Virus record (IMG/VR): IMGVR_UViG_3300040806_001117
Span: 1-32,071 of that record
DNA length: 32,071 nt
Source: a virus
Strand: one strand, 5' to 3'
In this document: positions 1 through 7,717 of the stretch, in pieces
Position numbering within the stretch: the first letter of the stretch is position 1
Layout: each line of letters begins with the position of its first letter
Notes under the pieces: generated by a model
The model's input: only the letters and a program-made list of their open reading frames with translations
Told to the model about the DNA's origin: nothing
Databases searched by the model: none
Program-made: the position numbers and the translations under genes

Positions 1-26
1 AAGAGTGATTTAAGTGCATCTAACAT
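1..26 (-). CDS. 22: Prohead core scaffolding protein gp22, first codons only (partial)
   Basis: Only the first eight codons are inside the window (MLDALKSL), reading leftward from an ATG at 26. A strong ribosome binding site, GGAGAGG, lies at 40-34, a normal distance upstream. The assignment rests mainly on order: in T4 the genes run 20-67-68-21-22-23, and this start follows gp21 on the same strand after a 17-nt gap. In that family gp22 is the main internal scaffold of the prohead and is degraded by gp21. The residues seen are too few for identification on their own. Confidence 0.7.
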
Positions 27-43
27 TTTCTATCCTCTCCTAG

Positions 44-667
44 TTAGCGGAGTTTGCTTATTATGTCTAATAAGCTCTCTTTTAAATACTTTTGTGCCTT
101 TTCGTCGCCTTGAACTTCCCTTGCTGTATGGAACGCCTTAAGTCCACCACGTGAATTCATTAGGTGTTCATATATTGGTGTTGGGTATGCTCCCGGTGCA
201 CTTGGTTGAGCTACTACATCAACTGTAACAATCTCAAATTCGCTTACCTCACCGGATCCATCTTCTTTTACATTACCACTACCTCTCGATGAGACGCCTA
301 GTTTAACTCCGCTTTCAAGCATTGTTTTAACTAGTTGTCCCATCGGAGTAGGTAGTATTTTTAGTTTACCGTAACCGTTAGGTCCGTCCATCCACATTTC
401 TGAAATCATGTGTGATACACGGTCTAGGTTGATATTAAGTCCGTCTGGGTGATCTACTTCACCTAACACTGAGTAGCCACCTTGGATTTGCTCGTTGAGC
501 GTGGTGACAGCCCTGCCAATCTCATTTACGGGATAAACACGCTGATTTGCGTTGCGTACTCCGCCTTGAATACAAATACCTTTCATGTAAAGATCTTTGC
601 CTTCATTAGCAGACTCAACGACAATCTTAGCCTGGTCAAAACTCAAGTGTTCGTTCAGTAGTTTCAT
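44..667 (-). CDS. 21: Prohead core protease gp21
   Basis: Maturation protease of T4-type proheads, which assembles inside the core, cleaves scaffold and capsid proteins, then digests itself. At 207 residues it is close to T4 gp21 (212). Numbering from the ATG at 667, the family landmarks are an N-x-N-x-R-x-YP stretch near 39-46, a histidine in GEVDHPD (about H73), a serine in GVSSRG (about S126/127) and an aspartate in VTVDVV (about D150). These fit the His-Ser-Asp layout of this peptidase family. An in-frame TTG lies one codon upstream at 670, but the ATG at 667 is seven bases from the GAGGA site and is preferred. It follows the acidic core gene by 12 nt and precedes gp22, so the operon order is that of T4. 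Confidence 0.93.
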   Translation of the reverse strand: MKLLNEHLSFDQAKIVVESANEGKDLYMKGICIQGGVRNANQRVYPVNEIGRAVTTLNEQIQGGYSVLGEVDHPDGLNINLDRVSHMISEMWMDGPNGYGKLKILPTPMGQLVKTMLESGVKLGVSSRGSGNVKEDGSGEVSEFEIVTVDVVAQPSAPGAYPTPIYEHLMNSRGGLKAFHTAREVQGDEKAQKYLKESLLDIISKLR

Positions 668-679
668 CAAACGGTCCTC

Positions 680-1663
680 TTATTTACCAATAATAGGGTT
701 AGTATTACCGGCTTGCTCTGGCTTGCCTTTTTTCTCAGCACCGTGGCCAGGTTGTGATGCCATTTTAGTAGCACCCTTCGCACCAGGAACGTTTACGTTC
801 TTAGTGTTCATATCTTTTGGAGCACCTTTTAGTACGCCATTTCCTTTTAGTTGGCCTTTGCCAGCTTCAACACCTGCTTCAGCTTTTGACTGTGCAATGT
901 TTGATGCTGTGCCGCCCATGTCGTTTTTACCTGCAACAGCTGATTTAGTACCGTTAGTACCTGTGTCACCCATTTTTGCAGTTACTTTTTCAACATATTC
1001 ACGCATTTGCTCACCAGCTGTTTTTGGAGTTTTTGATTCTTCTACTTCATCTTCTTCAGCTTCAAATGCAATTGATTCTTCTTCAGCTTCGTCTTCGTCT
1101 TCGTCGCCTTCTTCTGAATCCATGTCCATTGGCATTTCATCTTCGTCGCCACCCATGTCCATGTCGCCGTGCTCTTCTTCGCCAGCTTCATCAGCCATTA
1201 GTGCTTCAAATTCTGCTTTCAATGATTCTAATTCATCTTCAAGATCCATTACACGGTCTTCGATGTCGCCTTCGCCACCTTCGTCGTCCATGCCCATGTC
1301 CATTGGCATTTCATCTTCGTCGCCGCCCATGCCTGGCATTTCGATGTCCATAGTCATGTCGTCTGCAGGATCTTCTTCACCAAAGAAACCTTCTTCTAGG
1401 TCGTCATCTTCTGACTCGTCTAGGTCGTCATCTTCTGACTCGTCTAGATCATCATCTTCTGATTCTTCTAATTCGTCTTCTGACTCATCAACTTCTTCAT
1501 CAGTTGCTTCATCAATATCATCTTCTACTTCTTCTGCTAGAAGTGATTCATAAATTTCACGTGATCTTTCTACCACGATTTCATGGAAAAGCTCTTCCGC
1601 ACCTTCTCTGTCTTCATTGACAAGGCGTTCAAGCATTTCTTCGAACTTGTTACGATCAGTCAT
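680..1663 (-). CDS. Acidic prohead core protein, gp67-like, expanded
   Basis: A 327-residue protein with a very acidic N-terminal two-thirds and a basic, Gly/Ala/Lys-rich tail from about residue 210. The first ~45 residues (MTDRNKFEEMLERLV..., then EELFHEIVVERSREIYESLL) resemble T4 gp67 in pattern: a short helical start with LF followed by an acidic run. The position between portal and protease is that of gp67/gp68. T4 gp67 is only 80 residues, so this is a large expansion. It holds an 8-residue acidic repeat at 68-91, two near-identical 12-residue Met/Asp/Glu-rich segments at about 112-124 and 170-182, and a likely coiled coil at about 133-157. The probable role is an internal core protein of the prohead, cut by gp21. 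Its start has a good AAAGGAG site. The long Ser-rich frame on the opposite strand is a shadow of its codons. Confidence 0.75.
   Translation of the reverse strand: MTDRNKFEEMLERLVNEDREGAEELFHEIVVERSREIYESLLAEEVEDDIDEATDEEVDESEDELEESEDDDLDESEDDDLDESEDDDLEEGFFGEEDPADDMTMDIEMPGMGGDEDEMPMDMGMDDEGGEGDIEDRVMDLEDELESLKAEFEALMADEAGEEEHGDMDMGGDEDEMPMDMDSEEGDEDEDEAEEESIAFEAEEDEVEESKTPKTAGEQMREYVEKVTAKMGDTGTNGTKSAVAGKNDMGGTASNIAQSKAEAGVEAGKGQLKGNGVLKGAPKDMNTKNVNVPGAKGATKMASQPGHGAEKKGKPEQAGNTNPIIGK
681..687 (-). promoter_or_regulatory. Possible late promoter box GTAAATA before gp21
   Basis: Minus-strand GTAAATA overlaps the TAA stop codon of the upstream acidic gene and lies about 14 bases before the gp21 start. 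It matches the core of the T4 late -10 box except at the first base. It is one of several such boxes here, but a 7-mer in AT-rich DNA is weak evidence alone. Confidence 0.35.
1391..1462 (-). repeat. Three tandem 24-bp coding repeats (acidic octapeptide)
   Basis: Three adjacent 24-base units encode SEDDDLDE, SEDDDLDE and SEDDDLEE in the gp67-like core protein. The first two units are nearly identical at the DNA level, which suggests recent duplication by slippage or unequal recombination. They are in frame and coding, so this is not a CRISPR or an origin iteron. Confidence 0.85.
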
Positions 1664-1703
1664 TGTTAATCTCCTTTATATATCTTTACAAGGCTGTCTA
1701 TTA

Positions 1704-1710
1704 TATTTAC
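1704..1710 (-). promoter_or_regulatory. Possible late promoter box GTAAATA before the core gene
   Basis: Minus-strand GTAAATATAATAG lies about 41 bases before the gp67-like start, in a 93-base intergenic gap (1664-1756). A TATAAT sequence overlaps the box, but no good TTGACA-like hexamer is visible 16-18 bases further upstream. Either a late or a weak sigma-70 element is possible. Confidence 0.35.
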
Positions 1711-1756
1711 ACTTTTTGAAAAATATATGCTTAAAATAGGCTCAAAACAGCACATT

Positions 1757-2368
1757 TTATAAATTATAAGGGGTTAGCTTGAAATTTTTTTTAAAATCTT
1801 CAAGTAAAATGTGTTCTAAATTGTCTAAATTTTCTAATTGCTCTGGTATAAAACTCTTTTCTTTTTCAATTATACGAATGTATTTATTACGTGGATGCGA
1901 TTTAATTGCAGTAGCAGTTTGTCTAGTCCAGTTCCCATAATACGTTGCTCGGTCTTCAACTCGTTTATAATTTTTAGTTCCTGCATAGATGTTGTTTACT
2001 TTATCATTGTCGTCGCCTACACCTACATAATCAAAACCTAGTATATAGATAACACTTGCATTATGTGTACTTGCTAGCCATAATGCTGTAGGACCACTGC
2101 TCCAGCCTTTATTTGGATTAAAAAGATTAACACCTGGTGTGCGTTTTGTTAGCTTGTTTGGGTTAGTCCATACTTCATGATCTAAATGATAACCAACATC
2201 TGTGATTTCAATAATCATTTTAGTATCAACTGCTACAAGATAGTCAGGAGAAAAGGTTCTATATAACGCATTACATCCGTATATAGTACCGTGTTGTTTT
2301 AATTCATCTGGATTAATTGATTTTCGACTGACACCGTTGCCAAGAACAAACGATATTTTTTGAGTCAT
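1757..2368 (-). CDS. Conserved phage protein, possible MptE/DUF115-like fold
   Basis: A 203-residue protein of unknown role in the prohead operon. The N-terminus has a nucleotide-fold-like opening (residues 5-13, SFVLGNGVS), followed by GCNALYR and a YLVAVDTKM strand. A second block has SSGPTALWLA and VIYILGFDYVG, and a third has the YYGNWTRQ segment. This arrangement resembles proteins related to 6-hydroxymethylpterin pyrophosphokinase MptE/DUF115, which in other settings act on sugars or pterins. That relation is recalled, not computed, and I see no basis for a specific substrate. The start codon overlaps the stop of the preceding 82-residue gene by one base (TAATG), so it is probably translationally coupled. 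Relatives next to the portal gene are, to my knowledge, common in marine T4-like phages. Confidence 0.6.
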   Translation of the reverse strand: MTQKISFVLGNGVSRKSINPDELKQHGTIYGCNALYRTFSPDYLVAVDTKMIIEITDVGYHLDHEVWTNPNKLTKRTPGVNLFNPNKGWSSGPTALWLASTHNASVIYILGFDYVGVGDDNDKVNNIYAGTKNYKRVEDRATYYGNWTRQTATAIKSHPRNKYIRIIEKEKSFIPEQLENLDNLEHILLEDFKKNFKLTPYNL

Positions 2369-2616
2369 TACATACCGCCAGCTGCTGCCTGTGCTGCTGC
2401 TCCATACATTTGTCTAACAAGACTCAATTCTTCTTGTTTCAATTTACGGTGCATATCACTTGCTTTGCGGGCTTTATTGATATCTTTCAATGTTAACTTA
2501 GTTTTACGAGTATCTGATTTTTCATAGGCATTGGTATCGTCCTGTAGATCAAAGTTTTCATCTTCTACAGGTTCCATTGTTTTATCATCAAAGTAATAAA
2601 GTTCACGTAATATCAT
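2368..2616 (-). CDS. Small conserved protein next to the portal gene (82 aa)
   Basis: An 82-residue protein starting MILRELYYFDD, with an acidic middle, a basic helical stretch (TRKTKLTLKDINKARKASD) and a short Ala/Gly-rich end. The frame stays open 18 codons further upstream into gp20, but the internal ATG at 2616 is preferred because the protein-like sequence begins there and it follows the gp20 stop by 13 bases. There is no strong Shine-Dalgarno site; a GATAAATAATA sequence lies just upstream instead. The function is unknown. Its place between portal and core genes suggests a role in prohead assembly or in the portal-core connection. Confidence 0.7.
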   Translation of the reverse strand: MILRELYYFDDKTMEPVEDENFDLQDDTNAYEKSDTRKTKLTLKDINKARKASDMHRKLKQEELSLVRQMYGAAAQAAAGGM

Positions 2617-2621
2617 ATTAT

Positions 2622-2628
2622 TATTTAT
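2622..2628 (-). promoter_or_regulatory. Possible late promoter box ATAAATA before the 82-aa gene
   Basis: Minus-strand GATAAATAA lies between the gp20 stop and the 82-codon gene, only about 5 bases before the ATG. That is too close to leave a normal leader, so it may instead serve downstream genes or be chance. Confidence 0.25.
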
Positions 2629-2629
2629 C

Positions 2630-4378
2630 TTATATTGTTTGCTCAACGCCGCCGCCAGCCGGCTCACCACCTAACTCACCACCTGTTGCTGTATCAGGTG
2701 GTGTTGCTTCGCCACCTTCAACTGGAGGAATGTCTCCGCCAAGATCTGGTTCCATGCCGCCTAAATCTGACGCCATACCTGCACCGCTTACTCCAACAGA
2801 TCTAAGTTCACCCGAAGCATCTGTTGGCATTTCTAGATTTTCTTCGTTTTCTTCTCTCCACAAACGTTCGTTTTCTGCAATCTCTTCGTCGCTTAGTCCT
2901 AAGAAACGTTTTAATGCAAATCTATTTGACATAAATGGAATCTGTTGTATAGTAGTAAATGTGTTAATTCTGTTGTTGTCAAGTTCAGCCTGACGATACG
3001 CTGCAAAGTTTTGCGGAGGTGTAAGTTGTAAATCAAACATTGCATAATCAACATTTGCACCTCTGTTTTTTAGATAGAGTTTAAATTCTCTGTTGAATAC
3101 TTCTTCAACTAGGCTTTGCAAACGTTCACAATATTTGTTAAAACGTAATTCTTGGATGTATGCTGTTCCCACACGTCCATCATTATATTGGCTAGCACCG
3201 TCATCTGCTCCAGTTGGTAAGTACGAACTTGGGATACGTAGGCCGCGTACCAACTTATTAGTAAAGTATCTAAGGTCATCAATCTCTCCTAAGTTTGTAC
3301 CACCTGGTAGTGTTTCAACTTTTGATCCTCTACCTTCAGCTGTTTGTGGGAAGAAGTAGTCTTCGTTGATTGACAGAGGGTTATATGAACTGTCTATGAC
3401 ATTAGTGCCGCCGCCTGTTTTTGATGGGATGCGTCTTTGATGTATTTCCGTTTTAACACGTTCTACAAACTGCATAGCAAGGTGGCTAGGCATATTACCC
3501 ACATCAACGTAAAAAACACGTCTTTCAGGAGCTCGCTGAACTCTATAAATGATAATCGCATCTTCTAATAATTCTTTTTGTTTGTATACTTTGAATATAC
3601 TCTCAAGTAAACTGTTTCCAAAAGGATAGTTGTTGTCTAAACCTTCGCTCATGCTTAAATGAATAACATGTTCAGCATCTACAAAAGTTTCGCCTTCTGT
3701 ACGTTCAAAACGATTTGTATTTCCTGACGGAGTACTGTTACCGCCAGTACCAAATTGATTTGTTACTTGTTGATATCCGTTAGTTCCGCCTGGGCCGTAA
3801 CTGTTAGTTGTGTTTAATGGTGTTGCACTCAACACATCAAACGCAAAATTTAAATTTTTAATAACATATTGCTCAGGTTTTTTACCTTCGCTTTCGTTAA
3901 CAATAATTTTTGTAACTTGGCTAGGATCTACATGAAACCACTTTTGTGTTTCTGGGTCACGTACAAAGAATTGATCGCCATACTTAAATGAATTACGAAT
4001 AATTCTAAACATACGTGTTTCAAATTCATTTAATCTACACCATTGTTTTAGATATTCACCAATGATTTTTATTTCTACATTAGTTGCTTCTTTGTTAAAG
4101 TCTAATTTAAAGTGTGTGTCATTTTGCACATTCATTTGTGTACAAAACTCAGCAAGAATATCAAGTGCAGCATTCACTTCGCTGTCGCTGTCCATTGTGT
4201 TGTATTGATTGTAACGTTCAATACGATTTGGTGATCCTACATAAACATCAGGCAGGTGAGAACTATAATTAGCAGCGGCGGGCCCTATATTACCTGTACC
4301 ACGTTGAGAAAACGGACTATAACTTCCGTTTGGATTATTTCCTGTTGGTACAGGAGTAAAATACTTTTTCCACGTCAT
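2630..4378 (-). CDS. 20: Portal vertex protein gp20
   Basis: Portal subunit of T4-type heads, forming the ring at the unique vertex through which DNA is packaged and the neck attaches. It has 582 residues, somewhat longer than T4 gp20 (524). Recognisable features are the YNQYNTMDSDSEVNAALDILAEF segment near 55-80, the clip and stem region around the Arg-rich part near 290-320 (RVQRAPERRVFYVDVGNMP), the IPSKTGGGTNVIDSSYNPLSI stretch after it, and the VRGLRIPSSYLP block. The C-terminus from about 535 is Gly/Pro/Glu-rich and probably flexible. The start overlaps the stop of the tape-measure-like gene (ATGA), with AAAGGTG as its ribosome site. It is followed by two small genes and the core/protease genes. 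Confidence 0.95.
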   Translation of the reverse strand: MTWKKYFTPVPTGNNPNGSYSPFSQRGTGNIGPAAANYSSHLPDVYVGSPNRIERYNQYNTMDSDSEVNAALDILAEFCTQMNVQNDTHFKLDFNKEATNVEIKIIGEYLKQWCRLNEFETRMFRIIRNSFKYGDQFFVRDPETQKWFHVDPSQVTKIIVNESEGKKPEQYVIKNLNFAFDVLSATPLNTTNSYGPGGTNGYQQVTNQFGTGGNSTPSGNTNRFERTEGETFVDAEHVIHLSMSEGLDNNYPFGNSLLESIFKVYKQKELLEDAIIIYRVQRAPERRVFYVDVGNMPSHLAMQFVERVKTEIHQRRIPSKTGGGTNVIDSSYNPLSINEDYFFPQTAEGRGSKVETLPGGTNLGEIDDLRYFTNKLVRGLRIPSSYLPTGADDGASQYNDGRVGTAYIQELRFNKYCERLQSLVEEVFNREFKLYLKNRGANVDYAMFDLQLTPPQNFAAYRQAELDNNRINTFTTIQQIPFMSNRFALKRFLGLSDEEIAENERLWREENEENLEMPTDASGELRSVGVSGAGMASDLGGMEPDLGGDIPPVEGGEATPPDTATGGELGGEPAGGGVEQTI

Positions 4379-6588
4379 GCGTTAACACCTTTTAATAAAT
4401 TCCCGCCTAAGCCTCTAGTTGCTTTCATTGTTCTTCTCTGTGAGTCTGCTGCACCAACTTGAATATCAACAAGTCTTGATAATAATCCATTCATATTACC
4501 AAAACTGTTTTGTAAACTGCTGACAACATCTTTCATATCACCACTTGTACTTATCATATTCTGCTGCATTGCTGTGCTATCTTGAGCTTGTCTTGCAAAG
4601 TTAGATCCAATTGATTGTGTTGCTTGAATTAGTCCCATAACATTTCTAGAACTTATAGTATCAAGCACATTCATTGGACCAGTAACAAATTCAGGACCCA
4701 TTTCGCCAACCATACCTAGTTCGCCAGCACCTAATCTACCGCCGCTTGCAAATCCTCTAACGTTACCAGTACGTTGCATATGACTTAAACTTTCAGCAAC
4801 ACGTCTAGTTGCTTCTGCTGCTTCTGCTGCCCTAGTTGCTTCTGCTTCTGCTACGTTAATTTCAGTTTGTAAATCTGAAGCTCTTTCAAACTGTCCTTGT
4901 TGTACTAATTCTGTTTGTCTGTTAGTTAATTCTGATAGTGCTGCTTCTGCTTCTTGACGCTGAGTTACTGCTTCTGATAAACTTTGATTTGCAGTATCAA
5001 CTTGTTCTTGAGTGACAATTTCATCGGCTGCACGATCTTCATTTGCACCATTAACTGCTTCAACAATCGGTGGTGAAACACCTGCAACAGCTTCACTAAT
5101 TCCGCCAAGTTCTGCTGCAACTTCTTCATCTGATAATGCACCAGCACCTCCGCCCATTAGCTGATTCATTAATTCTTGAATTGCACCTTGAGCACCATTA
5201 TTAACTGCACTTTCGCCTACAGTTAATAATCCGTCAATTGCATTGTTAACAAAACCTGAAATTTGTTCTATGTTATCGCCAATTGTATCTCTTACAGTAT
5301 TAATTGCTTGTACACCCATATCTTCTAGGCGTTCAAGTGCCTGGCGTTGCACTTCCATAACAGTTTGACGAATTTGCTCCTGCATAGCAATTGTACTGTC
5401 AATGATGTTGTTTTCTGCTGACTCTAATTGTGTTTCTTGTTGTGCAGCAATCTCGCCATTCAATCTATTAATAGTCTGTGTTGCTGTTTCGCCTGCTTGA
5501 GCACTTGCATTGATTCTGTTTTCAAAATCATACAGTTGTTCTTTCATACTGCCAAATGCACTACTTGTTGCATTCATGCCGCCAAGCATACCAATGTTAG
5601 CTGCTTCCTGACTGTTCATATAATCAACAACACTACCTTGGAAGTTTGATAACGAACCGCTTACTTGATCAAAACTTGCACCGCTTTCTAATTGTCCAAT
5701 TAGATCACTCATTGCAGCTTGACCTTCGGCACCCATTGCTAAGAATGCCTGTTGTGTTGCTTCAGTAACAGGAGCACCACGAATTGCCATGTCAATAAAT
5801 GCATCCGCAGCATCGTCGCCCATTGTAGTACGAATGTTAGCTAGTGTATTGTTAAATGCTTCTTGCTCATCTGCACTTTTACCTTGTAGATAGAATTGTA
5901 AATCACCTCTGCGTCTATCAGCAAGCATTTGATCTTGTATTTCAGAACGTTGTTTACCAGTTAGTTTTGATAGCCTGTCCATTTCAGTAGCAAGACGCAT
6001 TGCTGCTTCAGCAGATACATCTTGATTTCTACCAGCAGCTCGTCCCATTGGATCAGACTGAATTAATTCTCCTTGTGCTAACAACAGTTCGTTGATGTCG
6101 CTAACAGTATAACCCATTCTACGCATGTTAGTACCAAGGTCGCTATCTAAAACACTTTTACTAAATGCTCTAAACGATTGTACTGCTGCATCTGTAGTGC
6201 CGCCAAAGTTTGACAAGGAACTCATGTTGTTTTGGAACATTTTGGTCATATCTTCAACAGTCATACCAAGTTCGGCTGCGGTCATTTTTATTTCGACCAT
6301 TTCTTTACCAAACGTTGCACCAATTCCTGTTAAACTTTGATATTCTTCTAAACTTGCTTCGGCAAATTTTGTTAAACCCTTGATAGTGTCACCAAGTACT
6401 CCAAACAACTTTGTGTTAGTAACAAGTGCATCGCTGTAGTCAGTAAGAGCCATACTGCCGGATAACAAGTTACCAGCAATGCCAACTGCACTCTGAGCTG
6501 CATCAGAAACTGCACTTCTAAACAGCCCTAAGCCGCCGGAAGCAATGTTTAACTGTCTGCCAAATAAACCGAGATCTTCACCTGCCAA
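4375..6588 (-). CDS. Tail tape-measure-like protein
   Basis: A 737-residue, largely helical protein rich in Ala, Gln, Met and Glu. The C-terminal third has a coiled-coil segment (about 540-595, many Glu/Ala/Arg heptads), then a Gly-rich motif near 608-640: FASGGRLGAGELGMVGEMGP followed by EFV. Gly-rich GE.GPE segments like this are typical of the ends of phage tail tape-measure proteins. Short hydrophobic stretches occur near the N-terminus (about 30-50). Two TTG codons compete as start, at 6594 and 6588. The latter is eight bases from AAAGGA, the former only two, so 6588 is chosen; no ATG is suitable. It opens a minus-strand operon that continues directly into the portal gene (ATGA overlap), an unusual place for a tail gene. 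It could be another internal virion protein. Confidence 0.65.
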   Translation of the reverse strand: MAGEDLGLFGRQLNIASGGLGLFRSAVSDAAQSAVGIAGNLLSGSMALTDYSDALVTNTKLFGVLGDTIKGLTKFAEASLEEYQSLTGIGATFGKEMVEIKMTAAELGMTVEDMTKMFQNNMSSLSNFGGTTDAAVQSFRAFSKSVLDSDLGTNMRRMGYTVSDINELLLAQGELIQSDPMGRAAGRNQDVSAEAAMRLATEMDRLSKLTGKQRSEIQDQMLADRRRGDLQFYLQGKSADEQEAFNNTLANIRTTMGDDAADAFIDMAIRGAPVTEATQQAFLAMGAEGQAAMSDLIGQLESGASFDQVSGSLSNFQGSVVDYMNSQEAANIGMLGGMNATSSAFGSMKEQLYDFENRINASAQAGETATQTINRLNGEIAAQQETQLESAENNIIDSTIAMQEQIRQTVMEVQRQALERLEDMGVQAINTVRDTIGDNIEQISGFVNNAIDGLLTVGESAVNNGAQGAIQELMNQLMGGGAGALSDEEVAAELGGISEAVAGVSPPIVEAVNGANEDRAADEIVTQEQVDTANQSLSEAVTQRQEAEAALSELTNRQTELVQQGQFERASDLQTEINVAEAEATRAAEAAEATRRVAESLSHMQRTGNVRGFASGGRLGAGELGMVGEMGPEFVTGPMNVLDTISSRNVMGLIQATQSIGSNFARQAQDSTAMQQNMISTSGDMKDVVSSLQNSFGNMNGLLSRLVDIQVGAADSQRRTMKATRGLGGNLLKGVNA

Positions 6589-6615
6589 AATCAAATTCCT
6601 TTAAAAAAGTACGCA

Positions 6616-6622
6616 CTAAATA
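6616..6622 (+). promoter_or_regulatory. Probable late promoter box CTAAATA for gp26
   Basis: CACTAAATAG lies 35-41 bases before the gp26 start in a 68-base divergent intergenic region. It faces the minus-strand box at 6634-6640, with a palindromic GTATATATAC between them. The position suits a T4-type late promoter. Confidence 0.55.
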
Positions 6623-6633
6623 GGTATATATAC

Positions 6634-6640
6634 TATTTAT
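6634..6640 (-). promoter_or_regulatory. Probable late promoter box ATAAATA for the tape-measure/portal operon
   Basis: Minus-strand GATAAATAG precedes the tape-measure-like start by about 46 bases and matches seven bases of the T4 late box TATAAATA. Its expected start of transcription would be near 6628, inside the region also transcribed from the facing gp26 box. Confidence 0.55.
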
Positions 6641-6656
6641 CTATAGGAAAAAAGCA

Positions 6657-7496
6657 ATGGAACATCGAGAAAGTCCTCTTAAAAAATTTAAACGTCAACC
6701 TAAAATTTATATAAATTTGCCCAGTAAAGGCAAGTTTTACAAAGATGGCACACTTGATGATAACACATCAACTGATATTCCAGTGTTTAGTATGACAGCC
6801 AACGATGAAATACTTTATAGAACTCCTGATGCATTAATCAACGGAGAAGCAACTGCAAACAATATTAGAAGTTGTATTCCTAGTATTCTTGATCCTTGGA
6901 AAGTAGTTACTATAGATATTGATGCAATATTACTTGCAATTCGACTTTCAAGTTATGGAGAAAACTTGTCAGTTTCAAATGTTTGTAAAAAATGCGGAGA
7001 GCAAAACTCCTATGATATTCCTATTCAGAAATACATTGACTTTTACAATACTTTAGAATTCAAAGATAAAATTTTTGTCGAAGATGGATTAGTTGTAAAT
7101 GTTGAACCATTGACTTACAAACTATGGACAGAAATACAAAAACGTTTGATTGCATTACAACGTACTTTGCAAATTCAAATTCCAAAGATAACAGATGAAG
7201 ATCAAAGAAACAAAGAAACAGATAAAATATTAACTGAAATTTCTAATTTAAATGTACAAATTATTTTTGAACATATTAAATCAATCGAAGTAGATGGTGA
7301 AATTGAAACTAACCCTGCAGAAATTTTAGAATTTATTCAAGAAGCAGATCTAAGTTATTTTAAGAAAATTAAAAAACATATAGATACCCAATCTGAAGTT
7401 TGGAGAATACCTCCGGAAAAAGTACAATGCGGTTGTGGTGCTGAGAACTCCGTGATTATTAGAGTGGACCAATCAGATTTTTTCGGGCGAGGCTAG
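6657..7496 (+). CDS. 26: Baseplate hub assembly protein gp26
   Basis: A 279-residue protein of the T4 gp26 family (T4 gp26 is 208), which acts in assembly of the central baseplate hub. The N-terminal pattern is characteristic: INLPSKGKFY at 19-28, an acidic loop, PVFSMTANDEILYRTPDALING around 42-63, then SCIPSILDPW and an IDIDAILLAIRLSSYG block at about 86-101. A CKKC pair at 110-113 and a CGC at 258-260 could form a zinc ribbon. ATG with AGGA eight bases upstream. The stop overlaps the GTG start of the next gene by one base, so both are probably made together. It stands alone with its partner between two minus-strand blocks and has its own late-type box. Confidence 0.85.
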   Translation: MEHRESPLKKFKRQPKIYINLPSKGKFYKDGTLDDNTSTDIPVFSMTANDEILYRTPDALINGEATANNIRSCIPSILDPWKVVTIDIDAILLAIRLSSYGENLSVSNVCKKCGEQNSYDIPIQKYIDFYNTLEFKDKIFVEDGLVVNVEPLTYKLWTEIQKRLIALQRTLQIQIPKITDEDQRNKETDKILTEISNLNVQIIFEHIKSIEVDGEIETNPAEILEFIQEADLSYFKKIKKHIDTQSEVWRIPPEKVQCGCGAENSVIIRVDQSDFFGRG

Positions 7497-7717
7497 TGTT
7501 CCAGGAAGATCATGAAATTGAAGCACTAGCCAAGGATTTCGAAAATAGAATTAAACAACACAAAGAAAATTTTTATCGATTGACTTGGTACATGCGTGGT
7601 GGAGTTTCTTTTGAAACTCTATTTTATGATACCGATGTTGGTGATGCTGAAATGCTTAACAATATTATCAAAGGCAATATTGAAAATACTAAAAATGCAA
7701 AAATGCCTTTGATTTAA
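7496..7717 (+). CDS. Small hub/tail assembly protein candidate (73 aa)
   Basis: A 73-residue protein starting with GTG in the junction TAGTG, coupled to the gp26 stop. It is hydrophilic and helical, with a central YRLTWYMRGGVSFE motif, a middle with several acidic residues and a C-terminus NIIKGNIENTKNAKMPLI. The WYMRGG motif and the NTK ending recur, from memory, in small proteins beside gp26 in other T4-like phages. The position suggests a hub-assembly or tail-chaperone role like that of gp51 or gp28, but I cannot confirm homology. Its TAA stop overlaps the stop of the convergent gene within TTAA. Confidence 0.6.
   Translation: MFQEDHEIEALAKDFENRIKQHKENFYRLTWYMRGGVSFETLFYDTDVGDAEMLNNIIKGNIENTKNAKMPLI

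Noticed and set aside
1391-1462. Regular 24-bp repeats as a CRISPR array or iterons
   Set aside because: The units are directly adjacent without spacers, in frame, and encode an acidic octapeptide of the core protein.
597-1553. Long Ser/Pro-rich open frame on the plus strand
   Set aside because: It is the complement of the acidic Glu/Asp codon runs in the gp67-like gene; the composition is explained by that and there is no ribosome site.
1757-1800. Terminator after the 203-aa gene
   Set aside because: A stem AAAAT...ATTTT with a mismatch lies just downstream on the minus strand, but no T-run follows it.
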